Below are positions 10,501 through 22,860 of a DNA stretch of 64,000 nt, in pieces. Position 1 is the first letter of the stretch, and each line of letters starts with the position of its first letter. A model generated the notes under the pieces. It saw only the letters and a program-made list of their open reading frames with translations, was not told where the DNA came from and ran no database searches. The DNA comes from Capitulum mitella. Its lineage: Eukaryota > Arthropoda > Thecostraca > Pollicipedomorpha > Pollicipedidae. The stretch is taken from contig CP099844.1 of NCBI GenBank assembly GCA_030062745.1, forward strand, positions 8,827,551 through 8,891,550, in the 5' to 3' direction. Position numbers and translations under genes: made by a program.

Positions 10501-13056
10501 GAAGTGTTGAAATAGAGTTTGGCACGAAGCATCGTAAAAAGCATGATAACTGCCATTTCAAATGATTTGTAGGCAAAAACGGTGGAAAACAGGTCTGCGA
10601 GTCCTTAACACTTTTACGTGATCGACAACGCTGTCAGCGCTGGTCAGAGCCTGGTCTCCGGTCCTGTCAGCGCTGGACAAAGTCGGGTCTCCGGTCCTGT
10701 CAGCGCTGGACAGAGCCGGGTCTCCGGTCCTGTCAGCGCTGGACAGAGCCGGGTCTCCGGTCCTGTCAGCGCTGGTCAGAGCCAGGTCTCCGGTCCTGTC
10801 TGTGCTGGACAGAGCCAGGTCTCCGGTCCTGTCAGCGCTGGACAGAGCCAGGTCTCCGGTGCCCCGTCAGCGCTGGACAGAGCCGGGTCTCCGGTCCTGT
10901 CAGCGCTGGTCAGAGTCAGGTCTCCGGTCCTGTCAGCACTGGTCAGAGCCGAGTCTCCCGTCCTGTCAGCGCTGGTCAGAGCCGGGTCTCCGGTCCTGTT
11001 CGTCATCGCCGGACTGCGGTCGGCCGCTCGGTCCGGCCGGGCCCGGGTCGCCAGAAATAGGTCAGTGGCGCGAGCCGGGCCGGGCCGGGCCGCCGCCGCC
11101 ACCGCCACCAGCTGGCCGCACGCGCCATTGGCCGTGCCGCGACGGCCAGCTGACCACGGCACGGCGCCAGATAGGACAGCCACTGGACAGGACGGCCGCC
11201 GGAAAGGACAGCTTCCGAGCAAGGCAACTTCAGAGTGGGGCAGCCACCGGACAAGGCAGCCACCAGTCAGGACAGCTGTCGGATAGGACAGCAGCCGGAC
11301 AGGACAGCTGCCGGACGGGACAGCTACCAGGCAGGACAGCTACTGGACAGGACAGCTACCGGAAAGTAGAGCCATTGGGCAGGACAGCTACCGGACAGTA
11401 CAGCCGTCAGAAAGAATAGTGGCTAAGGACGTAAATGGCCACAACCGGATACAACCGGCATCAAGCACGGCAAACTCTGGACTGGACAGACTGATGACGT
11501 CATTGGCGGCAGGCTGCGTCGGTCAGCCGGGGCCACACCCGGGTGCGCATTCCTGGCGGCCGAACGGTGGCGGCGCGTCACTTTGGGGTCACCGTCTCCG
11601 AGTGGCCGCCGCGCTTGTAAAGTAAGCCGGCCAAAGGAGGCGCCGTGACAGGCAAAAGGCGCGCGGCGCCGCGCCGGCCCGGCCCGGCGGCGCGCGTCGC
11701 CGGTGAAAACCGATCGGAGGACCGGGGCCGGGCCGGCCGCGACCGGTCCTGCACCCGAGCCGGAGCCGGAGCTGGAGTTGGGCCGGGGTCGAGTCAGAAC
11801 CGGAGCCGGAGACAGAGTTGAGCCGGAAAAAGCGTCCAAGCCGGAGCCGGAGCCAGAGTTAAGCCGGGATAAGAGTCGGAGCCGGAGCCGGAGCCGGAGT
11901 TGAGCCGGAGCTGGAGCAGGAGCCGGAGCCGGAGCAGGAGCCGGAGTCGGAACCGGAGCTGGAGCAGGAGCTGGAGTCGGAGCCGGCCGGTTCCAGCCCG
12001 TCGGATCGACGGGGAGGGAGAGAGCTGCCGCAGCCCGCAGCGCTCGCCCGGCCAGGCCGCTCAGCCATCTGTTGGCCGGGCCGATGGAGGCCCTGAATGC
12101 TCGGCGACCCGGCAGCAAATTACCATGGAACACCTGATGGGCCGTTTTCGCCGAAGCCGTTTAGCCAGGCGCTCTCGCTGCGGTGACGAAAACGCCACCC
12201 TCGGCTAAAACGGCGCGCTGAAGCCCACCAGAGGGATGATTAAAAGGACCGAGCTGACCTTGAGCTTCACGTCGATTTTTTGTCAGAGCTCTAGATGTAG
12301 GTTCTCTTGTGGGGACCCAGGTGGTCTTTAAACAGGAGATCAGCGGATTCGAGCTCACCATGTCAGACAATGGCTGAATGCTTTCATAACAGTTCGAAAC
12401 GAACGCGTCAAGCTAGCCAGCATACTAAGGTACAGTCTTAGTTGACCGGTAGTGAAATACGTCACGCCCCAATCTGAAAACATTTTACTCACATCACCTG
12501 GTCACCCGCCATAAGTCTTTTCAGATCTTTTACGGATTTAGATATCTTGAGAAGAATATTTTCAAAACAAAATCGGCTGGCAAAAGTTTTTCCGAGAGCT
12601 TTTACATAATACTGTGACTGTTTTTAATCTCAGGGTCACCATATTCCCGTAACAAATCAGAGCACGTTACCAAACAGCCACAGCGATAACAGATAGCTGT
12701 GTCCTTAGGCCAGAAGCCGGACACCCGGAAACAAGTGCTCGGCTGTGTGGAACGACCGTTTGATCGCTCTCCCTGACAGATCCCAGGATGTGACAGCGGG
12801 CGCAGACGAACCACCGTGCCGTGACAATCGCGTCAGACGCAGACGTGCAGGAGGCTGGCTCTGGTCTCACTCACGATCCAGAGGGCGGTGTGTTTCGAGA
12901 CAGACCACAGCACTCGCCGGACACACGTACCTGGAACGGGTGCGAGAAGCCGAGCTGCACGGTCATCCGGTCCTTGGCGCACATCACCTCCAGGTTGGTG
13001 ATGTGCGGCATGTTCTCGGGTCGGGCCGGGGAGGCGTTATACTGGCTCCGTCCCGC
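6386..13056 (-). CDS. ZP gene 1: dusky/miniature-like ZP-domain transmembrane protein, N-terminus missing
   Basis: Five minus-strand exons (13056-12931, 9832-9653, 9383-9269, 7931-7809, 7560-6386) join in one frame to give 572 residues and a stop. The ZP domain (about residues 16-260) has the expected cysteines, from VMCAKDRM through NPNCVYV, FNKCGTK, LRCEWY, DCWMEI, KDCEA and HGCVLRP to the closing CKVEICRHGCPNHC. After it come a roughly 190-residue Ala/Pro/Gln-rich linker, a furin-type site RLRRRR, a short stub, one transmembrane helix (LFALLAVAAAVAALVAGF) and a short basic tail. ZP proteins of the Drosophila dusky/miniature/dusky-like group polymerise in apical extracellular matrix and shape cuticle; that role is inferred. 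The signal-peptide exon upstream was not found. A paralogue lies at 37.3-51.6 kb on the same strand. Confidence 0.88.
7561..9268. other. ZP gene 1 introns 3 and 4, apart from exon 7809-7931
   Basis: Intronic DNA with a short GC-rich patch at 8400-8620. No further exon, repeat array or recognisable element was seen. Confidence 0.5.
7809..7931 (-). CDS. ZP gene 1 exon: ZP-C first part
   Basis: The acceptor is CTCCTGCAG and the donor is AACG|GTACGG; the exon is phase 1-1. It reads GDNVDCWMEIQDGKGPWAE and GSTLTMVVAINDPN, the counterpart of GDNVGCWMQIQVGKGPWAA in ZP gene 2. Confidence 0.88.
9269..9383 (-). CDS. ZP gene 1 exon: ZP-N end / linker
   Basis: The acceptor is CCGATCCGCAG and the donor is AAAG|GTCAGC; it enters in phase 0 and leaves in phase 1. 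It reads VWDEAKRLRCEWYNDYE, which aligns with VWDQARKLRCTWHNQYE of ZP gene 2, followed by VMADLEVIELNF. Confidence 0.85.
9653..9832 (-). CDS. ZP gene 1 exon: ZP-N middle
   Basis: The acceptor is TTTTCCAG and the donor is GAG|GTGGGT; the exon is 60 codons, phase 0-0. It reads GLVFSKGQFNNPNCVYV through FDIYFNKC to YENTIIVQYDNELIE, aligning with GIIFSKGHYSNYNCVHL and YFENTIIIQYD in ZP gene 2. It is less GC-rich than the other exons. Confidence 0.85.
10633..10998. repeat. 33-bp tandem repeat, about 11 copies
   Basis: The unit begins GTCAGCGCTGG(A/T)CAGAGCC and ends GTCTCCGGTCCT. One unit carries a 2-base length change near 10860. A multiple-of-three unit keeps frames open on both strands (a false VSAGQSRVSGP repeat). 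It shares the core CTGGTCAGAG with the 49.5-kb array. Confidence 0.9.
11169..11416. repeat. 16-bp tandem repeat, about 15 copies
   Basis: Diverged 16-bp units of the form GGACAGGACAGCTACC run without a break from 11169. Many units differ by one to four bases, so the array is old or gene-converted. Confidence 0.8.
11756..11986. repeat. GAGCCG-type hexanucleotide array
   Basis: Imperfect (GAGCCG)n with GAGCTG, GAGCAG and GAGTCG variants. In one strand this reads as an alternating Arg/Ser or Pro/Ala/Pro-type low-complexity peptide, but nothing supports coding. Confidence 0.85.
12931..13056 (-). CDS. ZP gene 1 exon: start of the ZP domain
   Basis: The acceptor is TTCCTGCCGCAG and the donor is CAG|GTACGT; the exon is 42 codons, phase 0-0. 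It encodes PHITNLEVMCAKDRM and ends FSHPFQ, the first strand and first Cys of the ZP-N half. The residues before it (AGRSQYNASPARPEN) must continue from an unseen upstream exon. Confidence 0.8.
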
Positions 13057-13201
13057 CTGCGGCAGGAACAGACAGACTCAGTCAGCTGCGCGGACCCTGA
13101 CCGGGCCGTGGGGGGCTGGTAATACCGTCTCCTCCCCGACCACACAGGAATTCGTACAGAGGCCCGTCACAGCGTGTTAATATGATGTTAGCTTCCGATC
13201 A

Positions 13202-13255
13202 CATAACCTCTCTCTCTCTTCCCCTCTCCCTCTCTCTCTCTCTCTCCCTCTCAGT
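13202..13255. repeat. CT-rich microsatellite
   Basis: Interrupted (TC)n with CCC insertions, just upstream of the first visible ZP gene 1 exon. Confidence 0.9.
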
Positions 13256-14785
13256 CGGAGGCGTGAAGGCTGCGCTAAATTACATCCGACATCACAAGTG
13301 CACCCATGTGTGACATGCTACACTCGATAGCAGATCAGCTGTCACATATATGTTTAGAACTCGCCAATTATTGTTTAAACATTTTACTTTTAATTTCCAA
13401 TTGTCATTTTTACACTGATATCTTGACATTCACTATTTAGTGGCCCAAGAAGGACGTAATGCATGTACACGACGAAATTTCTGCATTTTGCAAACGCGTA
13501 AACTTATAGTGTGGTCATTATCCTTCATGCAGTGTTCCACACCCCGTGAACCTATCGCGAAAAATGCACTTTAGAGTGGGATTGTGTTTTGCATGGGCCG
13601 GTCGAAATTCACAGACTTCTGAGTTTGTCGGCTGGCGATGAAGGAGAGCTCGGGTGAACATGGACAATAATACTTTTATTTGGGGCAATTGGAACAGTTC
13701 AGTGGACCATAACAAGAACGTCCGGTCCGGCCGGCCTACTTGTTCAAGCCCCAATTGGTGTTTATTGTATGGTGTTTTAAGGCTGTATCCAATCACATGA
13801 TGAAACTCAACCTTTGCTGGCTCCGTCTGTGACAAATCCATTTGCCGTCATTTCAAACAAATAGCCAAAGTCAGGTAAATGATCTAACGGAGACCTAAAA
13901 ATTATCCTGTTTCATAACAGATAATGTTCCTTCACGTTTCATTACCACCAGCACGATAGTTATTGATTTCCTGCGCAGTGCGAATAAAGAGTGAACTGTT
14001 TCATCGCGAGTGTGCCGTCCTCAAGTTAAGTATTCGAATCGTTCTGGAATGCCAAGGAAACCTGTATTTTCTTTGCATTGGTAGCGTTTCGGCGGTGTTA
14101 GGCAGTTTGGTAAAGAAACTGCACCTTCTTTGGCTATTGTGTTCTATATGTGATCGTTTCAGCCATGTTGCATGCGCCATTACTTTGCAATATGAACAAT
14201 GGAACAGCAAACAAATCAGGGACATTGCGCAGTAATTGGCATTTATTTTCGAGTCAGTATATTGTGCGCCCACAAAAACAGTGTCACCAAAAGACGGTTG
14301 GTGAATCTTTTGTTTATCAATGCTTTACTGCTACGACATCAAAATGTGAGCAGCCATTCGTTGGCATGTGCCACAACTCCAGTAATTTGCACGATATGCA
14401 AGAATGATCTCAAACATGTCTCCGTCGCACCTCGTTTTCTTTGCCACCAAAACGTCCAAGAAATGTTTCTGGCTCGAGGGTTTTGGCTCAGTTTCCGGAG
14501 GCAGCTGATGCTACCCCGGCTGCTTTGACCTGGTCCGGTTCGGAGCAACCCTCCCCGGACGAGGCAGCCGGACGGTAGTCCGAATGGAGGCCGGTTCTGA
14601 TCGGTTCCGGACGGAGGCTGGGTTTCAGTTCTCCTCTCCGTCTCGGCCGCGGCCGCCGGACGCCTAACGTGCCGTGGACGTGTCAAATCCCCGAACCGGG
14701 CCACCGGCCATAAACGGCCCCGGCGGCCGCGGCACTGCCGACTCAGGAGCGAACGGCACCGGCCGGCCCGAGGCAGGAGCGGCAA

Positions 14786-15530
14786 CGGCCTACAGAGACC
14801 TACCGGGACCGATACCGACCTACAGAGACCGGCACTAGCCTACAGAGACTGGCACCGGCCTACAGAGACCTACTGGGACCGATACAGACCTACAGAGACC
14901 GGCACTAGCCTACAGAGACTGGCACCGGCCTACAGAGACCGACAACGATAGAGAACGACACCTACCTATCGAGATCGATACCAGCCTATAGAGACCGACA
15001 CCAGCCTATAGATACTAGCACCGGTCTACAGATAACGGTACTGACCTATAGAGCGCGACATCGGCCTACAGAGATCGATACCGGTCTACAGAGACCGGCA
15101 CCGGTCTACAGAGACCTACAGAGACCGGCACAGGCCTACAGAGATCGGTATCGGTCTAAAGAGGCCGGGACCGACCTACAGAGACCGACACCAACCTGCA
15201 GAGACCGGAACCGACCTGCAGAGGCCTACAGAGACCGGCAACCGCCTACAGAGACCGACACCGGCCTACAGAGACCGACACCGGCCTACAGAGATCGACA
15301 CCGGCCTACAGAGATCGACACCGACCTGCAGAGACCGACTTCGGCCTATAGAGACCGACAACGGCCTACGGAGACCGGCACCGGACTACAGAGACCATCA
15401 CCGATCTACAGAGACCAAAGCGGCCTACAGAGGTCGGAGACAGGACGGAGGTCGGCATACAGCGGCTGGAGACAGAACGAAGATCGACCTATAGCAACTT
15501 GAGACAGGACGAAGACGGACGGACAGACGA
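14786..15530. repeat. 20-bp tandem repeat, about 35 copies, with a 70-bp higher-order unit
   Basis: Units of the form CCTACAGAGACCGGCACCGG vary in the last half. Near the left end 14799-14868 and 14869-14938 are nearly identical 70-bp blocks, so some copies spread as multi-unit blocks. Copies become degenerate after 15400. Confidence 0.85.
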
Positions 15531-16659
15531 AGACTTCAGCGGCCTAAGACATCAGCGTAGTAAAAATATAAAAAAATAACGAGATAGAGCCGACTGACAT
15601 TGGCTTAAGGTTATCGAAGACGCAGCTGAAATCGCGGTCCAAAGAGTGGAAGCGGTGACTGTTACTCAGAACCGGAGACAAGTCTGACGCCAGTGGCGGG
15701 ACTGAAGGTGACGCGACCAGTCAGCAACTGTGTCAGAGGCATGAGGACAAGAGCCGGAGGCGACTCCGGTGGCCGGGGCAGTCAACCAGACACCAGTCGA
15801 AAAAACGGACGAGTTGATAGTTTGAGCGAATGTCAGCAGGGGATGGATCAGTGGTTTCTGAAACAAACGTCAACACTTGTAGGTGTGGACATGATTGCAC
15901 GATGGAACGGACGTCAGCATTCGAGTTGCTGAACGGCTGTCAGGCTTGCGGACATTTCTGTTTAAAAAAATCATCCAGCTCATGGAGTCCTTATAGTCGC
16001 TTTACCAAGGTCTGATGCTCAATATGGCGCCTCGCAGCTTGTCTCCGTGCTGAGCTACCCGCGACCGGTTTGAAACGGGCTCTCGTACAATACTTGGGAT
16101 CAAGGTCACCGGAACTGCGGCGTAGCTGCGCGGCCTGGAGATCGCCAGAGGAATCAGACGTCACGAGGGAAGACTGACCAGCGCTACCCCCCCCCCCCCC
16201 TCCCACTCACTTCATCAGGTAAGTCCAAGGAGAACATAGTGTCTGCTACGGACACAATGTTCTGACCATCCCCCTATCTCAATATGACGGTGTCTGTCAA
16301 CGAGCAACGTTAATACCTGCTTAGGAATGAGGCAGACCGACATACATAGGTTGGTTATGATCACCATCCTGACATCCCAATGTGATCAAGGAACGGAAGT
16401 TAGAGGTTTCTGGTGGTTTGCTTTGCATCATAGTCCGTAGTAAAACGTTAAGCGAGACCAGGGAACACTGCGAAATGCGGCTGTCACGTTTAGATGTCCC
16501 TCTCAAATTTCACACATTTTTCGGGCGCTTTAAATATGCTTGTCGTGATCCCTCAGAGGAAATGATATACCAGTCGCTCCCCTCGGTATCCCAGCCGACC
16601 CAGCCACACGTGGCGGCCACACAATCTAAAGACGACAGCCGCCACTCTCAGGCTTTATT

Positions 16660-17170
16660 CCCCTAGCTGTTCAAGCCGTGGCGCCATGACGGCGTCCAGG
16701 CCCGGCCGGCGCCGGTCGTCACCATCGACCGGCCGCCGTAGCGGCGCCCGTCCGACCGGCCAGCCACCGGCCCGCCGGCGATTGCCAGGCGGCGCACGCT
16801 GCGGCGCAGACGGGGCGGCGCCGGCCGGCCGGCCCGGCACGCAGCGGCCGGCCGGCGAATACCGGCGGCCGGCCGCCGCGTAACGGGCCGCCAGGACGGC
16901 CAGATGTGGGCCGTCGACGGAAACTGGCACGGCCGGGACAGGTGACGGCCGCCGTCCGACAGGCGCCGCGCCGGAAACGGCGCCGCTCGAGGCTGGTCAC
17001 GGAGCCCCGGCCGGCGCCAGAGACGGGCTGAGTAAACCCGACCGGCACCCGAGGCGGGCAAGTGAATCCCCACCGGCGTCTTCGGCTGGCCGAGTGAACC
17101 CTCACCGGCGCCCGAGGCGGGCCATGACGTCCGGAAGGGGCTGCGTGAATCCCGGCCGGTCCCCGAAGCG
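16660..17170. other. GC-rich island with degenerate ~38-bp repeats
   Basis: Dominated by GCCGGC-like sequence. From about 17000 the blocks CCGGCGCC(C/A)GAGGCGGGC...GTGAA(T/C)CC recur about every 38 bases. Open frames on the minus strand are compositional. Confidence 0.5.
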
Positions 17171-18974
17171 GACCGAGCCGTCGTCGGCCGCGTTGTAATA
17201 GGAGTGGCCTGCTCTTACGCACCGGCTCCGTATCGGAGCAAGTCTGCCCGGCGTATCGCCACCGGATCGGACCACCGCCCCAAACTTGCCTGCAGAGCGG
17301 CGGACAAGTTTGACGGAAGAGATGGTCCTAGCAGCTAAAGTGTAATCGAAAACACGCACTCCTGTCAATAATCTCTTGGTTTATAATATCTTCCCTGATT
17401 TCATTTTTCGCGATGTCGCACTCGGTTGATTGTACGCTCAATGAGAAGACTGGTTACATTAGTTTGTCATAACATCTTAAATCTAAAGTGGGACTTCTCC
17501 ATTCAAACAAAGCGCGACCGAGGACGAAGACAGGGTCTAGAAATTTACCGGAATTGCAACATTAGGCCAATGACAGTAACTGCACATAATTAGTCTGAAA
17601 TCCTAGGCAGACTTCCGATAATTTTCGGAAACCCCCAGCCTTGATGTAAAGTACATCAGTCGCGTCGTCTGACGTAGCGAACGGCCGGCATCAAACTCCT
17701 GTCGTCCTCTAGCAATAACCGATGACTTCTGCGTCCTGCGATCTGACCAACATCTCAGACAACTGGGCCACGACAGTCGGAGCTGAGTCCTCTCCCGCAA
17801 ATATGGCTGCTGATCGCACATTTCTGGCACGCGCTGCAGGCTGGACACAGATTTTCCTTGCATGACATGAATGTTTCATGACTTCATGGGACATGCGCCT
17901 TCACCCCAAGTAATGCTAACAAAGCAATGTCCATTTTCAAACACATAAATCATGCAAAGAAACCAGCCACGTGCTTTCCAATTCCCACCATCCGCATCGC
18001 CCGCGCCAGCGTCAACAACCGGCACGGAAATTCCGTGAAAGGCCTGCTTCCAAGGAAGCCGAACCATCGTGTCACCAAATCCGCGTGTATATTGGACATG
18101 TGGGTCACGAAGCGTGCCGGACTCCGCGAGCCTCCAGCGCTCAACCAGTGCAGAACGTCGCTGGACCTCAGGAGGGCACTTTAAACAGCGCTCGAGGGCG
18201 TCGTTGCTTTCAGGCCCTGGGCAACGGCAGATGAAAGCTTTCGAGGAAGCGGGCGATCACGTTCTCGCGTGGGTGGGGGACCGCACAAGACGCGTGCTCC
18301 AGAGAGAGAGAGAGCATCCGGCCTCACCAGTTTCCCTCGGTTTTTTCTGCTCTCGAGCGCTCTGTTCCAGGAAGGATCGGATGGCGGGCGTCGGCGAGCG
18401 CCTCTGGCAGCCGGAACCGGCCCGGTAGACGAGCCTGAACAGGAATTCCAGCCGCCGCCTGCGGCACCGCCGGGGACCGGCCGTAAATCGGTCAGCGCCG
18501 TCTCAGCGCTGCCCGCACCGGCCGTCAGGTCCGGCTGTGGACTCTGGCCCGTCTGGTCCGGCCGTTGACGTCAGGCCGTCAGGTCCCTGATGACCTGCTC
18601 AGTGTGTTTCCACACTAAAGTGACCTGCGCAGGTGCATCCTGCGAGAGGTCACTGGGGTCATGGTCTCCGTTTCGTTGGAAAATCCGGACCAACATGCCT
18701 TTTGAATCCTCCCCGTTCCGTTTTCTGTCGAGGATTGAAGAAAATCAACGTATACCAATTGTTTATATAAACGGGAATTTGCAAAAATGGCGAAACAACG
18801 TGACAACCATCCAAGGGGAAATCAGGATTTGGGGGCAGGATTAAGTTACACGGGGGGAAACCAGGCCCTATTGTCTATAGCACATGGTCTGGATCGGGCA
18901 GTGAGTTTGCGTCAGGCTGCATGCTGATTAAGTGTTTGAAACACACTGACGCACTCGATACATGGCCTGTGTTA

Positions 18975-19035
18975 ACCCGTGGGTCCGAGTCGAACCTCTG
19001 CTTCCCGAATGGTCAGACTACATCCTGCGCAGTTT
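18975..19035 (-). mobile_element. Possible SINE fragment
   Basis: On the minus strand TCGGGAAGCAGAGGTTCGAC resembles the anticodon-arm-to-B-box segment of the SINE at 3.2 kb (TCTGGGAAGACGGGTTCGAG). The A box is not clear, so only a fragment is claimed. Confidence 0.35.
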
Positions 19036-19199
19036 TTTATACGTTTATGCAGTTTTTCCCAAATCTAGTCATTTGAAGACACGATCGACGACAGAGGTGA
19101 GGGTGGTTATTATGAAAAAAGATAACTAGACGAGAAGCGGACATTTTCAGAGGTCAGCAATTCGGGCGCTATATGACTTCGTAGTCGGAGCGCCCTAAG

Positions 19200-19237
19200 G
19201 CCCCAATCACACACACTCACACACGCACGCACACACT
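19200..19237. repeat. CA-rich microsatellite
   Basis: Interrupted (CA)n with CACT and CACG variants. Confidence 0.85.
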
Positions 19238-21462
19238 GAGGTCCGCAGCGTCTGACACTCCCCCGCCCCGGTAGCCCGCCGGCGCCTGCCCCGTCGCCGT
19301 GGCAGTTGACGCCGGAGCTGCTATGTGGGTTGGGCGTCCAGCCCGGGTGGCGTGGTTCCCATGGCTGGGAGAGACCGCGCCCGACATTAGCATGCAGTGG
19401 AGCGGCGAGGCGGCGTGCGCCGTCCGCTGGTGAGGAGGCTCGCCGCTGGGGTGAACGGTAACACCTCGAGGCGCTCCGATGTCTCGAGGTTAACGGAGGG
19501 AGTCGGTGGGGAGGACAAGGAAGTATATATCTAAATGTAACGTAGACCTCTTGTGGCCCTTATTGTGCCATGAGCGGGGGCTACATAAACGAAGCATTCA
19601 ACCCGGCTTTAATGGCGCTTTTTACGACTTGGAGAACGGGATAGATAAGAACGTAAAAGCTCTTCCACATCGCTAGTCAAGCTAATGAACAGAAAGGAGC
19701 AATTTCACCGATCTAAAACGATTTTGGATAGCTTTCAGTTCTTACCAGGTCCCAGAAAAGCAGACAATTGGTATAAACGGTTTATGAAGCGCAATGTTTT
19801 TATGATCTGTCGTCATCGATTACAAAGCATAGGATAGCACGAAATTGGGTGCAGGTGGTGCCCAACGGATTCCCTGACCTCCTTTACACGTCTGGGGCCG
19901 AATGAATTTTACTCGGGGGATACAACTGTGTTCACAATGTTTCATAAATATTCGATATTGACTTAGGATCGACGGGAATTCTACCACCTTTTTGGCAAGA
20001 AGTAACAGGATAGCTCGCTGTATAACGCAGTTCACGGAACAACACAAAACCATGAACAATGCTCAGGGGGGGGGTAATGAAATCTGAGGCTGCTGCCTCT
20101 TGCACACAAGGTCTATTCTGATGCTGCTTGCGTCATTGCTTTCCCTTGAAGAATTTTGCAACGCCGAAGGATATTTAGCGATCTATTTTAAGATTTTCCA
20201 TACGAAGAAACTTAAGTTTGACTTTGCGCCGCCATGATATTAATCGTTGCTATTACTGAGCGGTTCAAAAACTCTCGTGGAAAGATAGTTACAAGAGCAA
20301 AAACATTATTCCATTGATGATCATGTGGAAGAAAAAGCGTGCAAGTTAACGCGTTCTTTCTGACATGGCTTGCTTAAGGGCCAAATAGTTCGACCTGAAA
20401 ATATCCGATTTTGAAAGTTTTCACCAGGTTTATCATCAGGTTTATTACTTTTTTCATCAGGCCTTTCATGAGGCTTATGAACAGCCAATTTAACGTTTTT
20501 AGTTCTTTTTCAGCCTTATCCAGGAAATCTCACATGTGCAACTCCGCGGGTAAGCAAAGGTTAAATAGCCGGTCCCTTCCATTTGATGATATGCAACAAA
20601 ACTTTCCTATGCAGAGACATTTCTTAATCAAATCAACACTTTTATGTTTGCTGTACGTCTCTCCAAAGACGAACATGAATTTCAGCCTTTCGTTGTATTC
20701 TTGTGGCAGTAAGCTCCTCATGAACCTAATTCAGGACTTCCAAATTACTGGAGGGGCAAATCAAAGGCTTTCGATCTCGAAGCTTGCCCAGGGGCCTTCA
20801 TGATAACCAAATCAAATGCAAGGCAGGCAAAAGGCTATTGCAGATAACTGCCACCGGTCTGAACTTATGGCTTTTCCCAATCCGCACGGCTTGCAGTCGA
20901 TCGGAGCCGAGCGGGGGCTGGGAATGTTCGCACAGCCGACAGCCAGACGGCGGTCACATTAGAAAGGATTCCTGTGGGAACCGGCCAGAAGCCGCCGGGC
21001 CGGGCCGGGCCGGGCCGACCACGCCAGAACTGGGCCAGAGTCCACGGGCCAGAGCCGGCGGCCAGAGCCGTGCCACGGACCCGTGGTGGGCCCGTGGCCA
21101 GGACTGGTCCGCGCTGCGGCGACGGCGAAACGTCATACCCTCGGCGGGCCGGCGGAGCCGCGAAGCCCCGCGCAACAGCAGGTTTGGCAACGGAACCAGA
21201 CCCAGCAGCGCCAGGCCCAGTACCACCGTCAGGCACGGTGGCACCGTCGGGCTCAGTGGCGTCACAACTAGCCACCTCGAGTAACGCCGTACGGTGGACA
21301 CGAGAGAGGAAAAAGGGCAACTCTAACCCTCTCTGGCTGTGCAGTTCTGCCCCTCTCTAATTCTCTCATCTCTTCCTCAGAAATGCCGCTGAGCCTCAAG
21401 GCTTTCAGCCCTGCTTGCCCCAGTGCAAGCTGCTCAGGCTGCCCCAGTGCGGCCTGGCGTGG

Positions 21463-21850
21463 CTGACAGCCTCCACTGCCCCAGTGCAGCCCGGCGTGAC
21501 TGACAGCCTCCACTGCCCCAGTGCGGCCTGGCGTGGCCGACAGCCTCCACTGCCCCAGTGCGGCCTGGCGTGGCTGACAGCCTCCACTGCCCCAGTGCAG
21601 CCCGGCGTGGCTGACAGTCGCCGCTGCCCCGATGCGGCCCGGGGTAGCTGACTGCCGGCGCTGCCCCGATGCGGCCCGGGGTAGATGACAGCCGGCGCCG
21701 CCCCAGTGCGGCCCGGTGTGGCTGACAGCCGGCGCCGCCCCAGTGCGGCCCGGTGTGGGACGTTGCCGGCCGGCGCTGCCCCAGTGCGGCCCGGTGTGGC
21801 TGACAGCCGGCGCCGCCCCAGTGCGGCCCGGTGTGGGACGCTGCCGGCCG
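21463..21850. repeat. 37-bp tandem repeat with 41-bp variants, about 10 copies
   Basis: Unit starts at 21463 and 21500 show an exact 37-bp step: CTGACAGCCTCCACTGCCCC then AGTGC(A/G)GCC. From about 21610 the CTCCACT part becomes CGGCGCCGC, and some units grow to 41 bp. Because 37 is not a multiple of three, the reading frame rotates at each unit, so the long open frames here cannot be conserved protein. Confidence 0.9.
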
Positions 21851-22589
21851 GCGGTGCGGAGACGTTCCCAGGCCGGCGGCCGTCGTGACCGCTCGGAGCC
21901 GCCGCCGGCCGCCAGACCGCAGCAGCCGCCGCCGCAGCGGACCGGCGGACTGGACGCAAACCAGCCGCCCCGCAGCGCCGGCGCGACAGCGGGGAGACGG
22001 CGCCGCGGCACACAAACGCAGCCCGGCGCTGGGAGACTGTGTGGCGGCACAAGAGCGTATCCGCATGCAAGGGAAACTGCACCGCGGCGAGGGAGCACGC
22101 CGAAGACTCTACCGCGACATGAGAACAAGGGATTGCCCGGGAAACTGCGCCGCAGCACATCCTGCCAATACGCGAGACTGCCCTGTGGTATATAGGGGTG
22201 TCCCCTGATGCGCGAGATGCTGCATCAGCGCATAGGAACGCATCCCTATGGTATTAACACTGTATTGCAACACAGCAGCGCAAACCAATGCCCTGGAGAC
22301 GGCATCGCAGCGTGTTATAGCATCCTAGCGCCGACACAGTCAAGTAAAAACGTTTCCCCGTGGCGGAGTTTTTTTATCAACACCTCGTGGTTGCGAAGTG
22401 GCAGAGATCGGCCAATTGTTACACTGTTGACCGATAATGTGTTTGTCAGTCATAGCACGCTTGGACAGCAAGTGATGATGTCAGTTCAAACGTGTAATCA
22501 AGTATGAATCATCTGTGCGTTCGCTGAGGCCCAGTCACTCTACTCCTACCCTCAGAACCGCTCCCAGGTATTTGTTGTCTAGAGGCCAA

Positions 22590-22860
22590 GGTGGACTGAG
22601 AGAGAAAAGGCGAGTAGCGGAGAAAAAGACAGAAAAGGGAAAGAGGGATGAAGAGAGGGAGGAATTAACATAAACTGGAGAGGAGGGAAGAAAGAGTGAG
22701 CAAGAGATAGAGAGGGAAATATAGAGGAGAGAGAGTGAGAGAAGAAGGAAATGGAGAATGGGAGTCGCAGAAAGATAAAGGCAGAGAGACGGGAGAAAAA
22801 AGAGGGAAGGTGAAGGGAACATACAGAGAGAGGAAAAACTGGAGAGTCAGTACAATGTGA
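22590..22860. repeat. Purine-rich (GA) low-complexity tract
   Basis: About 270 bases of almost pure A/G on the plus strand, with GAGAGA and GAAAGA words. The minus-strand Ser/Leu/Phe-rich frames are by-products. Confidence 0.85.

Larger units (their letters stand above)
9833..12930. other. ZP gene 1 first visible intron
   Basis: It holds three minisatellites (10633-10998, 11169-11416, 11756-11986) separated by GC-rich DNA. A 78-codon minus-strand frame at 10026-10262 has no recognisable domain and is treated as chance. Confidence 0.6.

Noticed and set aside
10618..11419. Frames over 200 codons on both strands
   Set aside because: They are made by the 33- and 16-bp arrays, with no splice or start support.
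20411..20803. 130-codon plus frame (MKVFTRFIIRF...)
   Set aside because: Its start is built from short ATCAGG-containing repeats. No domain, no splice logic; treated as chance in AT-rich DNA.
21268..22208. Several 200-300 codon frames on both strands
   Set aside because: They are products of the 37-bp array and neighbouring GC-rich DNA.
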